Below, piece after piece: positions 37,095 through 45,434 of a DNA stretch of 64,000 nt. Where the stretch lies: assembly GCF_023028105.1 (NCBI RefSeq), contig NZ_CP095491.1, forward strand, positions 3,842,819-3,906,818. The letters run 5' to 3'. The translations under genes were made by a program, and so were the position numbers. A model generated the notes under the pieces. That model had not been told where the DNA came from. It did no database searches and saw nothing but the letters and a program-made list of their open reading frames with translations. Positions within the stretch are counted from its first letter, which is position 1. Every line of letters starts with the position of its first letter. Source of the DNA: Halosolutus gelatinilyticus. Lineage in GTDB: Archaea > Halobacteriota > Halobacteria > Halobacteriales > Natrialbaceae.

Positions 37095-38783
37095 TCACAC
37101 GGTGAAGCCGAAGTTGAAATCGCCCTTCCAGTTGATTCGTTCTCCCCGGAAGGCGGTGTCCCCTTCGTGGCGGTTGCCGACCCAGAGCGCTTCCTCGAGC
37201 GTCGTATCGGAATCGCTCAACACGAGGCCGTCGAAAACGGTACTTTCGACGTTGTGGGCCCGCCCGCTCTCGGCGAACCGGAGGCTCGCGCCGTCGGCGT
37301 CGATGTCGGTGCCGTTCAGGACGAGTCGATCGACGTTGGTCCCCTGTCGACTCACGAAGAAGCCGTGGCGATCCTGCTCGGATTGGGACTCGAGGTCGTA
37401 CTCGCAGTCTTTGAAAACCACGTTCGACGATCGCACGTACACCGCGTAATCGGAGACGGTTGGACTGGTTCGATCGGTGATCGAACAGCTGTGGAACACC
37501 GTTCGCGTCCGGTCGTTGTCGGCGACGCGGATCGCCCGCCCGTTGCCCCCGTCGTCGGTGATGTGCACTCCGACCAGTCGCGCCGGCCCGTCCTGGGTCA
37601 AACGGACGATCTCGGTGTTCTTTTCGATCGAATTGTGAACGGTGAGGCCGTCGACGATCTGGCCGCCGCCGTTTTCGAGCCAGAGGCCGGACCACGGGTA
37701 TCCCGGCTGTTCGGTCATCGTGATGCGGCAGTTCCGGACGTAGTCGTTGGCGCCGATGCGGATGCCGGCGCCGGCGCAGTTGCGGGCGTGACAGCCGGTG
37801 ATGATGTTTCGGCCGGAGTTGTTCGAGACGTAAAATCCGTTGTCGATGTAGCCAGTCACCTGACAGGCTTCCCAGATGTTCGTCCCGAGATTGTAAATCT
37901 CTGAACTAAAGGGGATCGCGTGGCCGACGTGCGTGTCTTGATTGTAGCTGGTGTCGCCGTTGTTCAGGTGACAGCCGCGGATGATGTTCGTCGTCGTAGT
38001 CTGGCGACCGTCGACCATGATCGTGTGTCGATCGCCGCCGTAGGTGGGATTGAGTCTGTCGCGGCGACCCCGCATCGAGACGTTCTCGATCAGACCGTAC
38101 GAGTAGGTGTACCAGCGGCAGATTCCCGCGTCGTACTCGCCGCGAATGTCGACCTGGAGGTCTTTCATCACCGTCCGCTGGGCGTGCGGAAGCGAGTCGT
38201 CAATCCGTCCGACGGTCATCATCCGATCGACGTCCTGGCTGGTCACCTTGAGCGTCGCGAACGGCTCGCCGACGAGTCCGAAGTACTCGTGGGCGTTCAG
38301 GTGAATGTTGTCGGTCTCGACGTGCCACGTTCCCGCCGGAAGCACGTACCGGTGGTTCCGGTTGGTCGGACTGAACGACTGATAGTGATCGTAGATGGCG
38401 CCCCAGACGTCGCCCTGCTGGGGTTCGACGCCGAGGTCGTCGCGAACGTTGACGATGTTGGCGTTGGACGAGTCGTCCGCAGCCTGGATCCGAACGCTGT
38501 CCGCCTCGTCCCCGCTGTCGTCGGAACCAACAGCCGTGAGCGCTCCCCCGAAGTCGAGGTGCGTGACGTCATCGTCGACGGTCGATCCCGAGTCGGAGAC
38601 GGTGATTCCCCGCCGTTCGGGTCGCCTGTTTTGCGCTGCCGCGGCGATGTCGTCCCCATTCGAGCGCATCGACTGCGCGGCGGTCAGGCTGCCCCCGACG
38701 CCCAGGGCGCCGAGGAGCCGAGTGTAGGTGCGACGCGATACGGTGCCGGTACTCGATTGAGCTGCCGATGGATCGTCTGTCAT
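37095..38783 (-). CDS. Tat-exported right-handed beta-helix protein
   Basis: 562 residues. The N-terminus has the Tat motif SRRTYTRLLGALGVGG. After a disordered acidic part, about 150-550 are repeated short strands with Asn and Gly ladders (NIIRGCHLNNGDTSYN, CHARNCAGAGIRIG, DYAVYVRSSNVVFKDCEYD), the parallel beta-helix fold of pectate lyases and phage tail spikes. Such proteins bind or cut polysaccharides. No catalytic set could be fixed by eye. It lies between the M14 gene and leuA on the same strand; an operator-like palindrome is upstream. Confidence 0.85.
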   Translation of the reverse strand: MTDDPSAAQSSTGTVSRRTYTRLLGALGVGGSLTAAQSMRSNGDDIAAAAQNRRPERRGITVSDSGSTVDDDVTHLDFGGALTAVGSDDSGDEADSVRIQAADDSSNANIVNVRDDLGVEPQQGDVWGAIYDHYQSFSPTNRNHRYVLPAGTWHVETDNIHLNAHEYFGLVGEPFATLKVTSQDVDRMMTVGRIDDSLPHAQRTVMKDLQVDIRGEYDAGICRWYTYSYGLIENVSMRGRRDRLNPTYGGDRHTIMVDGRQTTTTNIIRGCHLNNGDTSYNQDTHVGHAIPFSSEIYNLGTNIWEACQVTGYIDNGFYVSNNSGRNIITGCHARNCAGAGIRIGANDYVRNCRITMTEQPGYPWSGLWLENGGGQIVDGLTVHNSIEKNTEIVRLTQDGPARLVGVHITDDGGNGRAIRVADNDRTRTVFHSCSITDRTSPTVSDYAVYVRSSNVVFKDCEYDLESQSEQDRHGFFVSRQGTNVDRLVLNGTDIDADGASLRFAESGRAHNVESTVFDGLVLSDSDTTLEEALWVGNRHEGDTAFRGERINWKGDFNFGFTV

Positions 38784-38859
38784 CTTCGGACGACAGTCAC
38801 CGACTCCGATAGATTGTTATCGAAGAACTACTCCGAAGAAGCGGTCGAATACGGCACGA

Positions 38860-38903
38860 TTGCAGCGCTGCAACGGCCCAGGACGTCCGTTTCAGGGCTG
38901 CAA
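38860..38903 (-). promoter_or_regulatory. Candidate operator upstream of the beta-helix gene
   Basis: A perfect 14-bp palindrome TTGCAGCGCTGCAA (38860-38873) is followed 24 nt away by a third copy of its half-site (GCTGCAA, 38897-38903). It lies about 80 nt before the beta-helix gene (start 38783) and 65 nt past the leuA stop codon. Three half-sites suggest cooperative binding of a regulator. Confidence 0.4.
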
Positions 38904-38967
38904 TCCGCAGAAAGTGACCACAAACGATAGTGCCGAGTTCGGTGGCCGATCGGCGGTCGCCGTTCGG

Positions 38968-40581
38968 TCAGTCGTCGGCCGGTGCGAGCGGCCGCGCGTC
39001 CGTCGCGAGGAGTCGATCGAGCGCGTCGACCATCGCCTCGACGCTCGCGCGCGTGATGTCGGCTTCGCTGCGGGCGACGGTGACGGAGCGATCGTCGCGG
39101 GCCATCGTCACTTCGACGGTGACGACGGCGTCGGTGCCGCCGGTGACCGCGTCGACCTGGTAGGATTCGAGTTCGGCGTCGGCCGCGGAGCCGAGGGCCT
39201 CGCGGACGGCTGAGACGGCGGCGTCGACGGGGCCCGAACCGGTCCCGCTGGCGACGCGCTCCTCGCCCTCGACGTCGAGGCGGACGCTCGCCGTGGGAAC
39301 GGGGCCGCCGCTCGTTGCGGTGAGATCGAGCAAGTCGACGACGCGCTCGCGATCGTCGCCGGTGACGTCCTCGGCGATCGCCAGCAGGTCAGCGTCGGTC
39401 ACGCGGCGGCCGCGATCGCCGAGTTCGGTGACGCGCTGTGCGATCTCGGCGACCTCGTCGCCGCCGGCCTCGACGCCGTGTTCCTCGAGGGTGGCCGCGA
39501 CGCCGGCGCGGCCCGTGTGTTTGCCGAGCGCGAGTCGACGCTCGCGACCCACAGTTTCGGGAGCGTAGGGCTCGTACATCTTGTCGTCCTTGAGCGTGCC
39601 GTCGGTGTGGATGCCGCTCTCGTGGGTGAAAGCGTTCTCCCCGATGACGGCCTTGTTCGGCGGCAACTGGACGCCCGTCGCCCGAGAGACGATCTGTGCG
39701 AGGTCGTACAGCTCCTCGAGTTCGAGCGTCTCGATGTCGTACACGTGCGAGAGCGCGATCGCAACCTCCTCGAGCGCCACGTTGCCGGCGCGCTCGCCGA
39801 GGCCGTTGACCGTGCAGTGGACGAGGTCGGCGCCGGCCGAAACGGCCGACAGCGCGTTCGCGACGCCCAGGCCGAGGTCGTCGTGAGTGTGGGCGCTGAC
39901 CGGTCCGCGTTCCGCCAGCCGCGAGACGGCTTCGGCGGTGCGTTCCGGCCCGGTGTGGCCGACGGTGTCGGCGAAGCAGGTCCGATCGGCACCGGCGTCG
40001 AGCGCCGTCGCCATGAGGTCCTCGAGGTAGTCGAGATCGGCGCGCGAGCCGTCCTCCCCGATGACTTCGACCCACAGCCCGTGGTCCGTGGCGTACTCGA
40101 CGAGCTCGGCGGTTTTCTCGAGGTTGTCCTCGCGGGAGGTGCCGACCTTGCCCTCGACGTGGCGATCGCTCGAGGGGACGACGAGGTGGATGCCGTCGAC
40201 ATCGCAGTTGAGCGCGAGGTCGATGTCCCCCTGCATGCCGCGACAGAAACTGGTCACGCGGGCGTCGAGGTCGAGATCGGTGACTCGCGAGATCGCCTGG
40301 CGCTCACCCGCGCCGGTACAGGCGCTGCCGGCCTCGATGACGGCGACACCGGCCCGCTCCAACGCGCGCGCGATCTCGACTTTCTCGCCGGGCGAGAGCG
40401 AAACCCCCGGCGCTTGCTCGCCGTCGCGAAGCGTCGTGTCGAGAAGGCGTACGGTGCGGTCCGATGCGATCGTCTCTTCGGCGGAGTGAGTTACAGGCAA
40501 GAGTGATGAACCCGAGTTGGAATTAGTGTCCGCGGAGAATTTCACGTCCAGCCGGGTTGCCCCGACTTCCTCTATCCTCAT
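38968..40581 (-). CDS. 2-isopropylmalate synthase or (R)-citramalate synthase
   Basis: 537 residues. The alpha-acetyl-transferring DRE-TIM barrel starts with LLDTTLRDGEQAPGVSLS, and the metal-binding HTHDD follows in SAHTHDDLGLG. The C-terminal 140 residues form the LeuA regulatory domain that binds leucine or isoleucine, with a high Gly/Ser content. The enzyme makes 2-isopropylmalate (leucine) or citramalate (isoleucine), and the two cannot be told apart by eye. The first 40 residues precede the barrel and could begin later (TTG near 40498). A second ATG 28 nt upstream in another frame may be the real first codon of the mRNA. Confidence 0.85.
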   Translation of the reverse strand: MRIEEVGATRLDVKFSADTNSNSGSSLLPVTHSAEETIASDRTVRLLDTTLRDGEQAPGVSLSPGEKVEIARALERAGVAVIEAGSACTGAGERQAISRVTDLDLDARVTSFCRGMQGDIDLALNCDVDGIHLVVPSSDRHVEGKVGTSREDNLEKTAELVEYATDHGLWVEVIGEDGSRADLDYLEDLMATALDAGADRTCFADTVGHTGPERTAEAVSRLAERGPVSAHTHDDLGLGVANALSAVSAGADLVHCTVNGLGERAGNVALEEVAIALSHVYDIETLELEELYDLAQIVSRATGVQLPPNKAVIGENAFTHESGIHTDGTLKDDKMYEPYAPETVGRERRLALGKHTGRAGVAATLEEHGVEAGGDEVAEIAQRVTELGDRGRRVTDADLLAIAEDVTGDDRERVVDLLDLTATSGGPVPTASVRLDVEGEERVASGTGSGPVDAAVSAVREALGSAADAELESYQVDAVTGGTDAVVTVEVTMARDDRSVTVARSEADITRASVEAMVDALDRLLATDARPLAPADD

Positions 40582-40609
40582 CCGGCGTTGAGAGTGTGTC
40601 TCGTGCCAT
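40523..40609 (-). CDS. Possible 28-residue upstream reading frame overlapping the leuA/cimA start
   Basis: ATG at 40609, TAA at 40523-40525; the product begins MARDTLSTPDEDRGS. A TATA-like TTTAAGT (about 40637-40643, minus strand) lies about 27 nt before a start near 40612, so this ATG would be at the very 5' end of a leaderless mRNA. The synthase ATG at 40581 is 28 nt further in, in another frame. The peptide is not rich in Leu or Ile. It may be a regulatory uORF or an artefact of start choice. Confidence 0.35.
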   Translation of the reverse strand: MARDTLSTPDEDRGSRGNPAGREILRGH

Positions 40610-40766
40610 TGTACCTCGTCCTATCGAAACAGGCGGACTTAAACCCGCCGGTCACGGTACCATCTGCCCGGCCGCGGGAGCGACGGTGCGGGCCGTCGAC
40701 GCCGATCTCACTGTGCTGGACGGACCCGAAGGGCCTTTCCGCTCCCTGTGGTAGCCTCCGGCGAAC

Positions 40767-41327
40767 ATGGACCCGACGCTCGAGCCGCTGGCCCGATCGC
40801 TCCGGGATGCACCGATCGTCGATCGGGACGGCTACCCCTACTTCGTCCACGGCGTCACCGACGGCATCCCGACGGTCGAACCCGACGTGTTGCGAGCGAT
40901 CGGCGAGGCGATCCGCGACCGGATCGATCTCACCGACGTCGACGCGCTGGTCGCCCCCGAAGCGATGGGAATCCACCACGCGACGGCACTCTCGCTCGCC
41001 GCCGAGGTCCCGTTCGTCGTCGTCCGAAAGCGATCCTACGGCTTTCCGGGCGAGGTCGCCGTCCACCAGGAGACCGACTACGGCGAAAGTGAACTCTACC
41101 TGAACGGCGTCGACGCGGGCGATCGCGTTGTCTTCGTCGACGACGTCCTCTCGTCCGGCAGCACCGCCGAACGCGTCTGCGACGCGCTCGAAACCGTCGG
41201 GGCGGAACTCGCGGCCGTCGTCGTCGTTCTCCGGCGGGTCGACGTCGACCGCGAGCGCTTCGATCGCGAGGTGACGAGCCTGCTCGACGTCCGGGTCGAG
41301 GGCGGCGAGGTCGTGGTCGTCGACTGA
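40767..41327 (+). CDS. hpt: Hypoxanthine/adenine phosphoribosyltransferase
   Basis: 186 residues. The PRPP-binding loop is VVFVDDVLSSGST (about 121-133), with the acidic pair DD. The N-terminal APIVDRDGYPYFVHGVTDG matches the archaeal Hpt/Apt group. The enzyme salvages purine bases by adding phosphoribose. Transcribed divergently from leuA/cimA; no other gene fits in the 157 nt between them. Confidence 0.92.
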   Translation: MDPTLEPLARSLRDAPIVDRDGYPYFVHGVTDGIPTVEPDVLRAIGEAIRDRIDLTDVDALVAPEAMGIHHATALSLAAEVPFVVVRKRSYGFPGEVAVHQETDYGESELYLNGVDAGDRVVFVDDVLSSGSTAERVCDALETVGAELAAVVVVLRRVDVDRERFDREVTSLLDVRVEGGEVVVVD

Positions 41328-41341
41328 CCGCACGGACGGCG

Positions 41342-41701
41342 TTACGCGTCGATCCCGTCGAGAACTAGTCGATCACCGGCGGTGACGTCCGCCGCCGCGC
41401 CGGCCGAGAGTTCGACGATCCGATCGGCCGTCGCTCTCGCGAAGCCCCGCCACGGCCGCAGTCGCTCGACTCGCTCGACGACGTCGTCGACCACCCAGAC
41501 GACGTCGAGTGGAAACCGGACGAACAGCATGTGGATATCGCGGGTCCTGGCCGCGCCGAACTCGAAGAGGAGCGCGTAGTCGTCGGGGATCGACCGCCGG
41601 AACGTGAGCCCGCGGATCTGGCTCGGAATCGAATCCGCGACGTCGATCTCCGTCGCGAGGACGGCCCCCTCGGCGTCGATCGGATCGTGAACGAGTCGCA
41701 C
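41342..41701 (-). CDS. DUF192 family protein
   Basis: 119 residues with a GTG start at 41701 (codon reading VRLVHDP). The DUF192 pattern is clear: QIRGLTFRRSIPDD, ALLFEFG, HMLFVRFPLDVVWVVDD, and the ending VLELSAGAAADVTAGD-like. The family has unknown function and often sits in the cell envelope, but no signal is visible here. It converges on hpt with 14 nt between. No ATG gives a sensible length. Confidence 0.82.
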   Translation of the reverse strand: MRLVHDPIDAEGAVLATEIDVADSIPSQIRGLTFRRSIPDDYALLFEFGAARTRDIHMLFVRFPLDVVWVVDDVVERVERLRPWRGFARATADRIVELSAGAAADVTAGDRLVLDGIDA

Positions 41702-41860
41702 GCGCTGATGTCGGCGCGGGGACGAGAAAAATGTCTCGACCGCAGGCGAGCCGGGGACCCGTTCCGCGTCACGCGTTCCTACAGGACGTGTGCGGTCCGG
41801 CCGAGGAGACGGCCGCACAACCGAGAATTCAACAGTCCTCGACCCGTACGATCGACCGAG

Positions 41861-42442
41861 ATGGAGAAAACGCCGAGGGGGACGCCGGTCGGCGTCGACG
41901 ATCCGTACGAGTTCGCGGGCGTCTGCGATCACCTGACCGGCGAGGGAACGTGTCGGTACGCCTTCGACCACTACGAGCACGATCCCGAGTTCGCCCGCGA
42001 ACGCGCGCTGGAGGGGTACGAATGTCCGGTCGCGGACCCCGAAACCGACGAAACGTGGGCCGACTGTCCGCACTTCCGATCGCGAAACCGCGACCGCGAG
42101 TGCGTTCGCTGCGGTCTCGAGGAGAAACGGATGGCCCATTCCGACGAGCGGCCGTTACTCGAGGAGCACCACCTCTCGTACGACGATCGGCTGCGTCCAT
42201 CGAGCGAGCAGCGCACAGCGACTTCCGAGGATGCCCGCGGCGAGCGGCTCGCTCACGAGATCACGGTCTACCTCTGTCGGTGGTGTCACGCGAAGGTCCA
42301 CAACTCGTGGGCCCGGATCACCGATGACGCCGCACCCGATCCGGAGGCGATCGCGACACTCGAGGGACGTCGGAGTCGGGAACTCGACGAATCGGGGTTC
42401 GAGTCCGCGGCTCGTCGGTACGACCGGGACGATCGCGAGTAG
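41861..42442 (+). CDS. Haloarchaeal zinc-binding HNH-like protein (DUF7097-type)
   Basis: 193 residues. Two cysteine clusters are visible: VCDHLTGEGTCRYAFDH with CP later and DCPHF, then CVRCGLEE. After these comes EEHHLSYDD, followed by LCRWCHAKVHNSW. The order His-His, Cys-x2-Cys-His, His is the layout of an HNH nuclease zinc core. It may be a nuclease or only a zinc-stabilised fold. I recall the family as DUF7097. No DNA-processing neighbour supports a nuclease role. Confidence 0.75.
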   Translation: MEKTPRGTPVGVDDPYEFAGVCDHLTGEGTCRYAFDHYEHDPEFARERALEGYECPVADPETDETWADCPHFRSRNRDRECVRCGLEEKRMAHSDERPLLEEHHLSYDDRLRPSSEQRTATSEDARGERLAHEITVYLCRWCHAKVHNSWARITDDAAPDPEAIATLEGRRSRELDESGFESAARRYDRDDRE

Positions 42443-42544
42443 GGTCTCCCGCGCGAGTCCGATACGCCCCGCCGCGATCTTCGCGCTGACCACGCCGTTC
42501 GCGCCGACCACGTCGCTTTTGCCGCCCGGAACCGAACGATCGAT

Positions 42545-43000
42545 ATGGAAACGCGGCTCGCCCTCGGCCACGTTCACATCAAGGTCCGTGAGCTCGATCG
42601 AGCCGTCGCGTTCTATATCGAGCACCTCGACCTCGAGGTCGCCGAGCGGTACGATCGGTTCGCGTTTCTCTCCTGGGGCCGGCGCCACCACGACGTCGCC
42701 CTCCAGGCGCTGGGTCCCGACGCGACCGCGCCGGGGGACGGAGTGGGCCTCTACCACGTCGCCTTCGAAGTCGACGGCGAGGACGCGCTCCGATCGGTCT
42801 ACCGCGGACTCCGGGAAGCGGGCGTTCGCACGAGTCCCGTCGATCACGGCATCAGCAAGGCGCTGTACTTCTCGGACCCGGACGGCAACGGCATCGAGGT
42901 GTACGTCGACACCCGATCGGATGCCGACGAGGACTGGCGGGGCGTGTCCCTGCCGTTCGATCCCGAGGAATCGGGCGATGCCGAACCGCTCGGGGAGTAG
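42545..43000 (+). CDS. VOC-family (glyoxalase/extradiol dioxygenase) protein
   Basis: 151 residues. The start GHVHIKVRELDRAVAFYIEHL is the first beta-alpha-beta module, and YFSDPDGNGIEVYVD carries the metal-binding Glu. His11-like and Glu residues and the second module with GLYHVAFEV place it in the vicinal oxygen chelate superfamily, catechol 2,3-dioxygenase-like. The substrate is unknown. Single gene. Confidence 0.9.
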   Translation: METRLALGHVHIKVRELDRAVAFYIEHLDLEVAERYDRFAFLSWGRRHHDVALQALGPDATAPGDGVGLYHVAFEVDGEDALRSVYRGLREAGVRTSPVDHGISKALYFSDPDGNGIEVYVDTRSDADEDWRGVSLPFDPEESGDAEPLGE

Positions 43001-43042
43001 GCGAATCCCGCGACGGATTGCGGAGCCCCCTCGATGCGCGGT

Positions 43043-43240
43043 TCAGTCGAGAATATCGCCGACTCGGCGCGGTTCGCCCTGCAGATTCGGCTGTTCGGCG
43101 ACGATCTTCAGCACTTCGTGGTCAGTCACGTTATGGTACGGTTTGTCGATCGCCTCCTCGATTAGCTCTCGATCGAGGCGGAATTCGGTTCCTTCGTAGA
43201 CGACGTCGACGCCATCGTCATCGAACGCGAGGGTCGTCAT
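43043..43240 (-). CDS. DUF5800 family protein
   Basis: 65 residues from the ATG at 43240 (MTTLAFDDDGVDVVYEGTEF). The length and the ending EVLKIVAEQPNLQGEPRRVG match the haloarchaeal family DUF5800, as I recall it. No function is known. The frame is open upstream but basic and not protein-like. It converges on the VOC gene and diverges from the bactofilin-like gene. Confidence 0.82.
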   Translation of the reverse strand: MTTLAFDDDGVDVVYEGTEFRLDRELIEEAIDKPYHNVTDHEVLKIVAEQPNLQGEPRRVGDILD

Positions 43241-43485
43241 GCCGGGTTGTATGAGGCGAGATAATAAAAACGGGACGACTGCGGCGCTCGACGGGCCGTA
43301 TCGCGGGCGAGTCGGCGTCGGTACCGATCGCCGCGGTGCGGACGTCGCGGCGGCGATCGATCGCGGGCCGGTTTCGGAGCGGCCCCGCTCACCTCGACCG
43401 AGTGTCACGACGGACCGCCGTCGCGTCTGCCGGGCGTCAGACGTCGCGCGAGGTTTAATAGTGGGCGTGCGCATTTGATGAGAGT

Positions 43486-44340
43486 GTGGCCATCACCAGG
43501 GATCCCCTCGACGAACTCGTCGTCCCGGATGGGACCGAAGCCAAGGAAGTCGCGTTAGAGACCGCTGGTGACATCCTCGTCGGCGGTCGGTCGACCGTCG
43601 AGTTCGGCGTGCGCGGCCGGAACGTCATCGCGGGCGAAGGGGTCCGGTTCGGCGGCGACATCGAGGCCGAAGGCGACTGTCGCCTCGACATGTTCTGCGA
43701 GGTCGCCAGCAACGTCCTCGTCGGCCAGGACGCGTACATCGGCGAGCGCGTTCACGTCGGCGGCGAGATGAAAGTCGCTGGCGACCTCGACATCGGCGAC
43801 GACGTCGAGATCGAAGAGGGGTTCGAGGCCAACGGCTGGATCGTCATCCGGAATCCGATGCCGACGATCGTCTTCCTGTTCGTCTACCTCAAGCACCTCC
43901 TCTTGATCGGCGAGGAAGACGCCGCCCAGCAACTCGTCTCCGAACTCGTCGACGACGAGGACACCCCCGACGCGGAGCCGCTCGTGATCCCGCGAAACGC
44001 GACGGTCGGCGACGACGCCTGGCGCGTCTCGACGCCCGCGACGATCGGGTCCGACTGCCGGCTTCACGGAAACGTGCGGGCCAAATCGATCGACGCGGGC
44101 GCCGACTGCAACATTTTCGGCAGCCTCCGGGCCCGCAGCGACGTCGCCGTCGGCGAGCGGACGCGCATCCACGGCGATGTGACAACCCGGAACGGGGACG
44201 TCACGATCGCCGACGAAGCCCGCATTCTCGGCGACGTCTCCTGTCGAAACCTCGAACTCGGTCCGGAGGCCGAGGTCGACGGCACGATCCGCGCCGATGG
44301 CGAGATCACGATGAGAACGACGGAGCGAGAGATCGAGTGA
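43486..44340 (+). CDS. Bactofilin-like polymer-forming protein
   Basis: 284 residues, GTG start at 43486. Two blocks of short strands with Gly/Asp turns (about 20-110 and 170-275: GGDIEAEGDCRLDMF, GNVRAKSIDAGADCNIFGSL) are the right-handed beta-helix repeats of bactofilins (polymer-forming cytoskeletal family). Between them is a hydrophobic segment (NPMPTIVFLFVYLKHLLLI) absent from ordinary bactofilins, which could bind the membrane. Haloarchaeal bactofilin relatives (halofilins) shape cells; membership of that group is inference. TATA-like TTTAATAG lies about 30 nt before the start. Confidence 0.78.
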   Translation: MAITRDPLDELVVPDGTEAKEVALETAGDILVGGRSTVEFGVRGRNVIAGEGVRFGGDIEAEGDCRLDMFCEVASNVLVGQDAYIGERVHVGGEMKVAGDLDIGDDVEIEEGFEANGWIVIRNPMPTIVFLFVYLKHLLLIGEEDAAQQLVSELVDDEDTPDAEPLVIPRNATVGDDAWRVSTPATIGSDCRLHGNVRAKSIDAGADCNIFGSLRARSDVAVGERTRIHGDVTTRNGDVTIADEARILGDVSCRNLELGPEAEVDGTIRADGEITMRTTEREIE

Positions 44341-44356
44341 CCGGCCTCCTGGCCGG
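44341..44356 (+). terminator. Hairpin directly after the bactofilin-like gene
   Basis: CCGGCC-TCCT-GGCCGG, a perfect 6-bp stem with a 4-nt loop, starts at the base after the stop codon. No T-run follows within 15 nt. It could act in termination or mRNA stability. Confidence 0.35.
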
Positions 44357-44547
44357 ACAGCCGGCTGACAGCTCCGGTAACTACCCGTCGAGCGCACAAC
44401 TGACGCGCTACTGACGATCGACGACCGCCGGCGCGGCCCGGCGATCGCGCTGCCGATCCGTTTCTCGTACCGATTTCTGCCCCCATTTTTAATAGTGATA
44501 ATTGCGATACCAAGAACAGGCATGGTAATTGAAAGCATATCGCAGCA

Positions 44548-45432
44548 ATGGAGGTATCCGTGCGATCTATCGTACTGACGAAGGGCGTGCCGGACTTCTC
44601 GGAGGGCGCCGTCTCCTTCGACGAGGACGGCCACTTAGAGCGGGGGAAGACGCCGACGGTGATGAATCCCAACGACGCGTTCGCCCTGGAGGCAGCCCTC
44701 CAGACGAAGGTTCGCCACGGCGGCCACGTCAGCGGAATGAGCATGGGACCGCCCGGCTACGGCGACGTCTTGCAGGGGGCGATGGAGTCGGTGTACACCG
44801 ACGACAGCTACCTTCTCTCCGATCGGGAACTGGCCGCGTCCGACACGTGGGCGACGGCGATCACCTTAAGCGCGGGACTCGAAACCTATCAGGAGGATGT
44901 CGCCGACATCGACCTCGTCTTCGCCGGGTTCAAGACCGCCGACGGCGAGACCGGCCAGACCGGCCCGCAGACGTGCTGGGCGATGGATTGGCCGATCGTC
45001 ACCCACGTCATCGCGCTGGACATCGACCCCGACGAGCGCCGGTTGCGCGCGAAGCGCCTGGTCGAGGGCGACGTCGACGAGGTCGAGACGGTCGAGGCGC
45101 CGCTGCCCTGTTTCGTCGTCACCGATCCCGAGTTCGAACCGACCTACCGGAAGGCGTCCCACCGACTGACCCACAAGCAACTCCGGAGAGAGACGCAGGA
45201 ACGCGCGGCCAACCACGACGACGAGCACCTGACGACCTGGGATCACGAGGACCTGAACCTCGACCCCGATTACATCGGGCTCGACGGCTCGCCGACGATC
45301 GTCTCGTCGGTCGATCCGATCCCGAAAGCCCCCTCGGAACGGGAGGCGACGATGATCGACCCGGACGACGAGGGCGAACTAGCGCAGATTCTCGACGAAA
45401 TGCAGCCGTACGCCGCGGGAGCGGGTGACTGA
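44548..45432 (+). CDS. fixA: Electron transfer flavoprotein beta subunit (FixA/EtfB)
   Basis: 294 residues. The ETF beta pattern is present: VMNPNDAFALEAALQ near 40-54, the GMSMGPPGYGDVLQGAM segment, then SDRELAASDTW and FAGFKTADGETGQTGPQ, the FAD/AMP-holding loop with the T-G-x-TGP signature. Together with FixB it carries electrons from NADH or acyl-CoA dehydrogenases. First gene of fixA-fixB-fixCX, 2 nt before fixB. The C-terminal 90 residues are acidic, a halophile extension. Confidence 0.92.
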   Translation: MEVSVRSIVLTKGVPDFSEGAVSFDEDGHLERGKTPTVMNPNDAFALEAALQTKVRHGGHVSGMSMGPPGYGDVLQGAMESVYTDDSYLLSDRELAASDTWATAITLSAGLETYQEDVADIDLVFAGFKTADGETGQTGPQTCWAMDWPIVTHVIALDIDPDERRLRAKRLVEGDVDEVETVEAPLPCFVVTDPEFEPTYRKASHRLTHKQLRRETQERAANHDDEHLTTWDHEDLNLDPDYIGLDGSPTIVSSVDPIPKAPSEREATMIDPDDEGELAQILDEMQPYAAGAGD

Positions 45433-45434
45433 TC

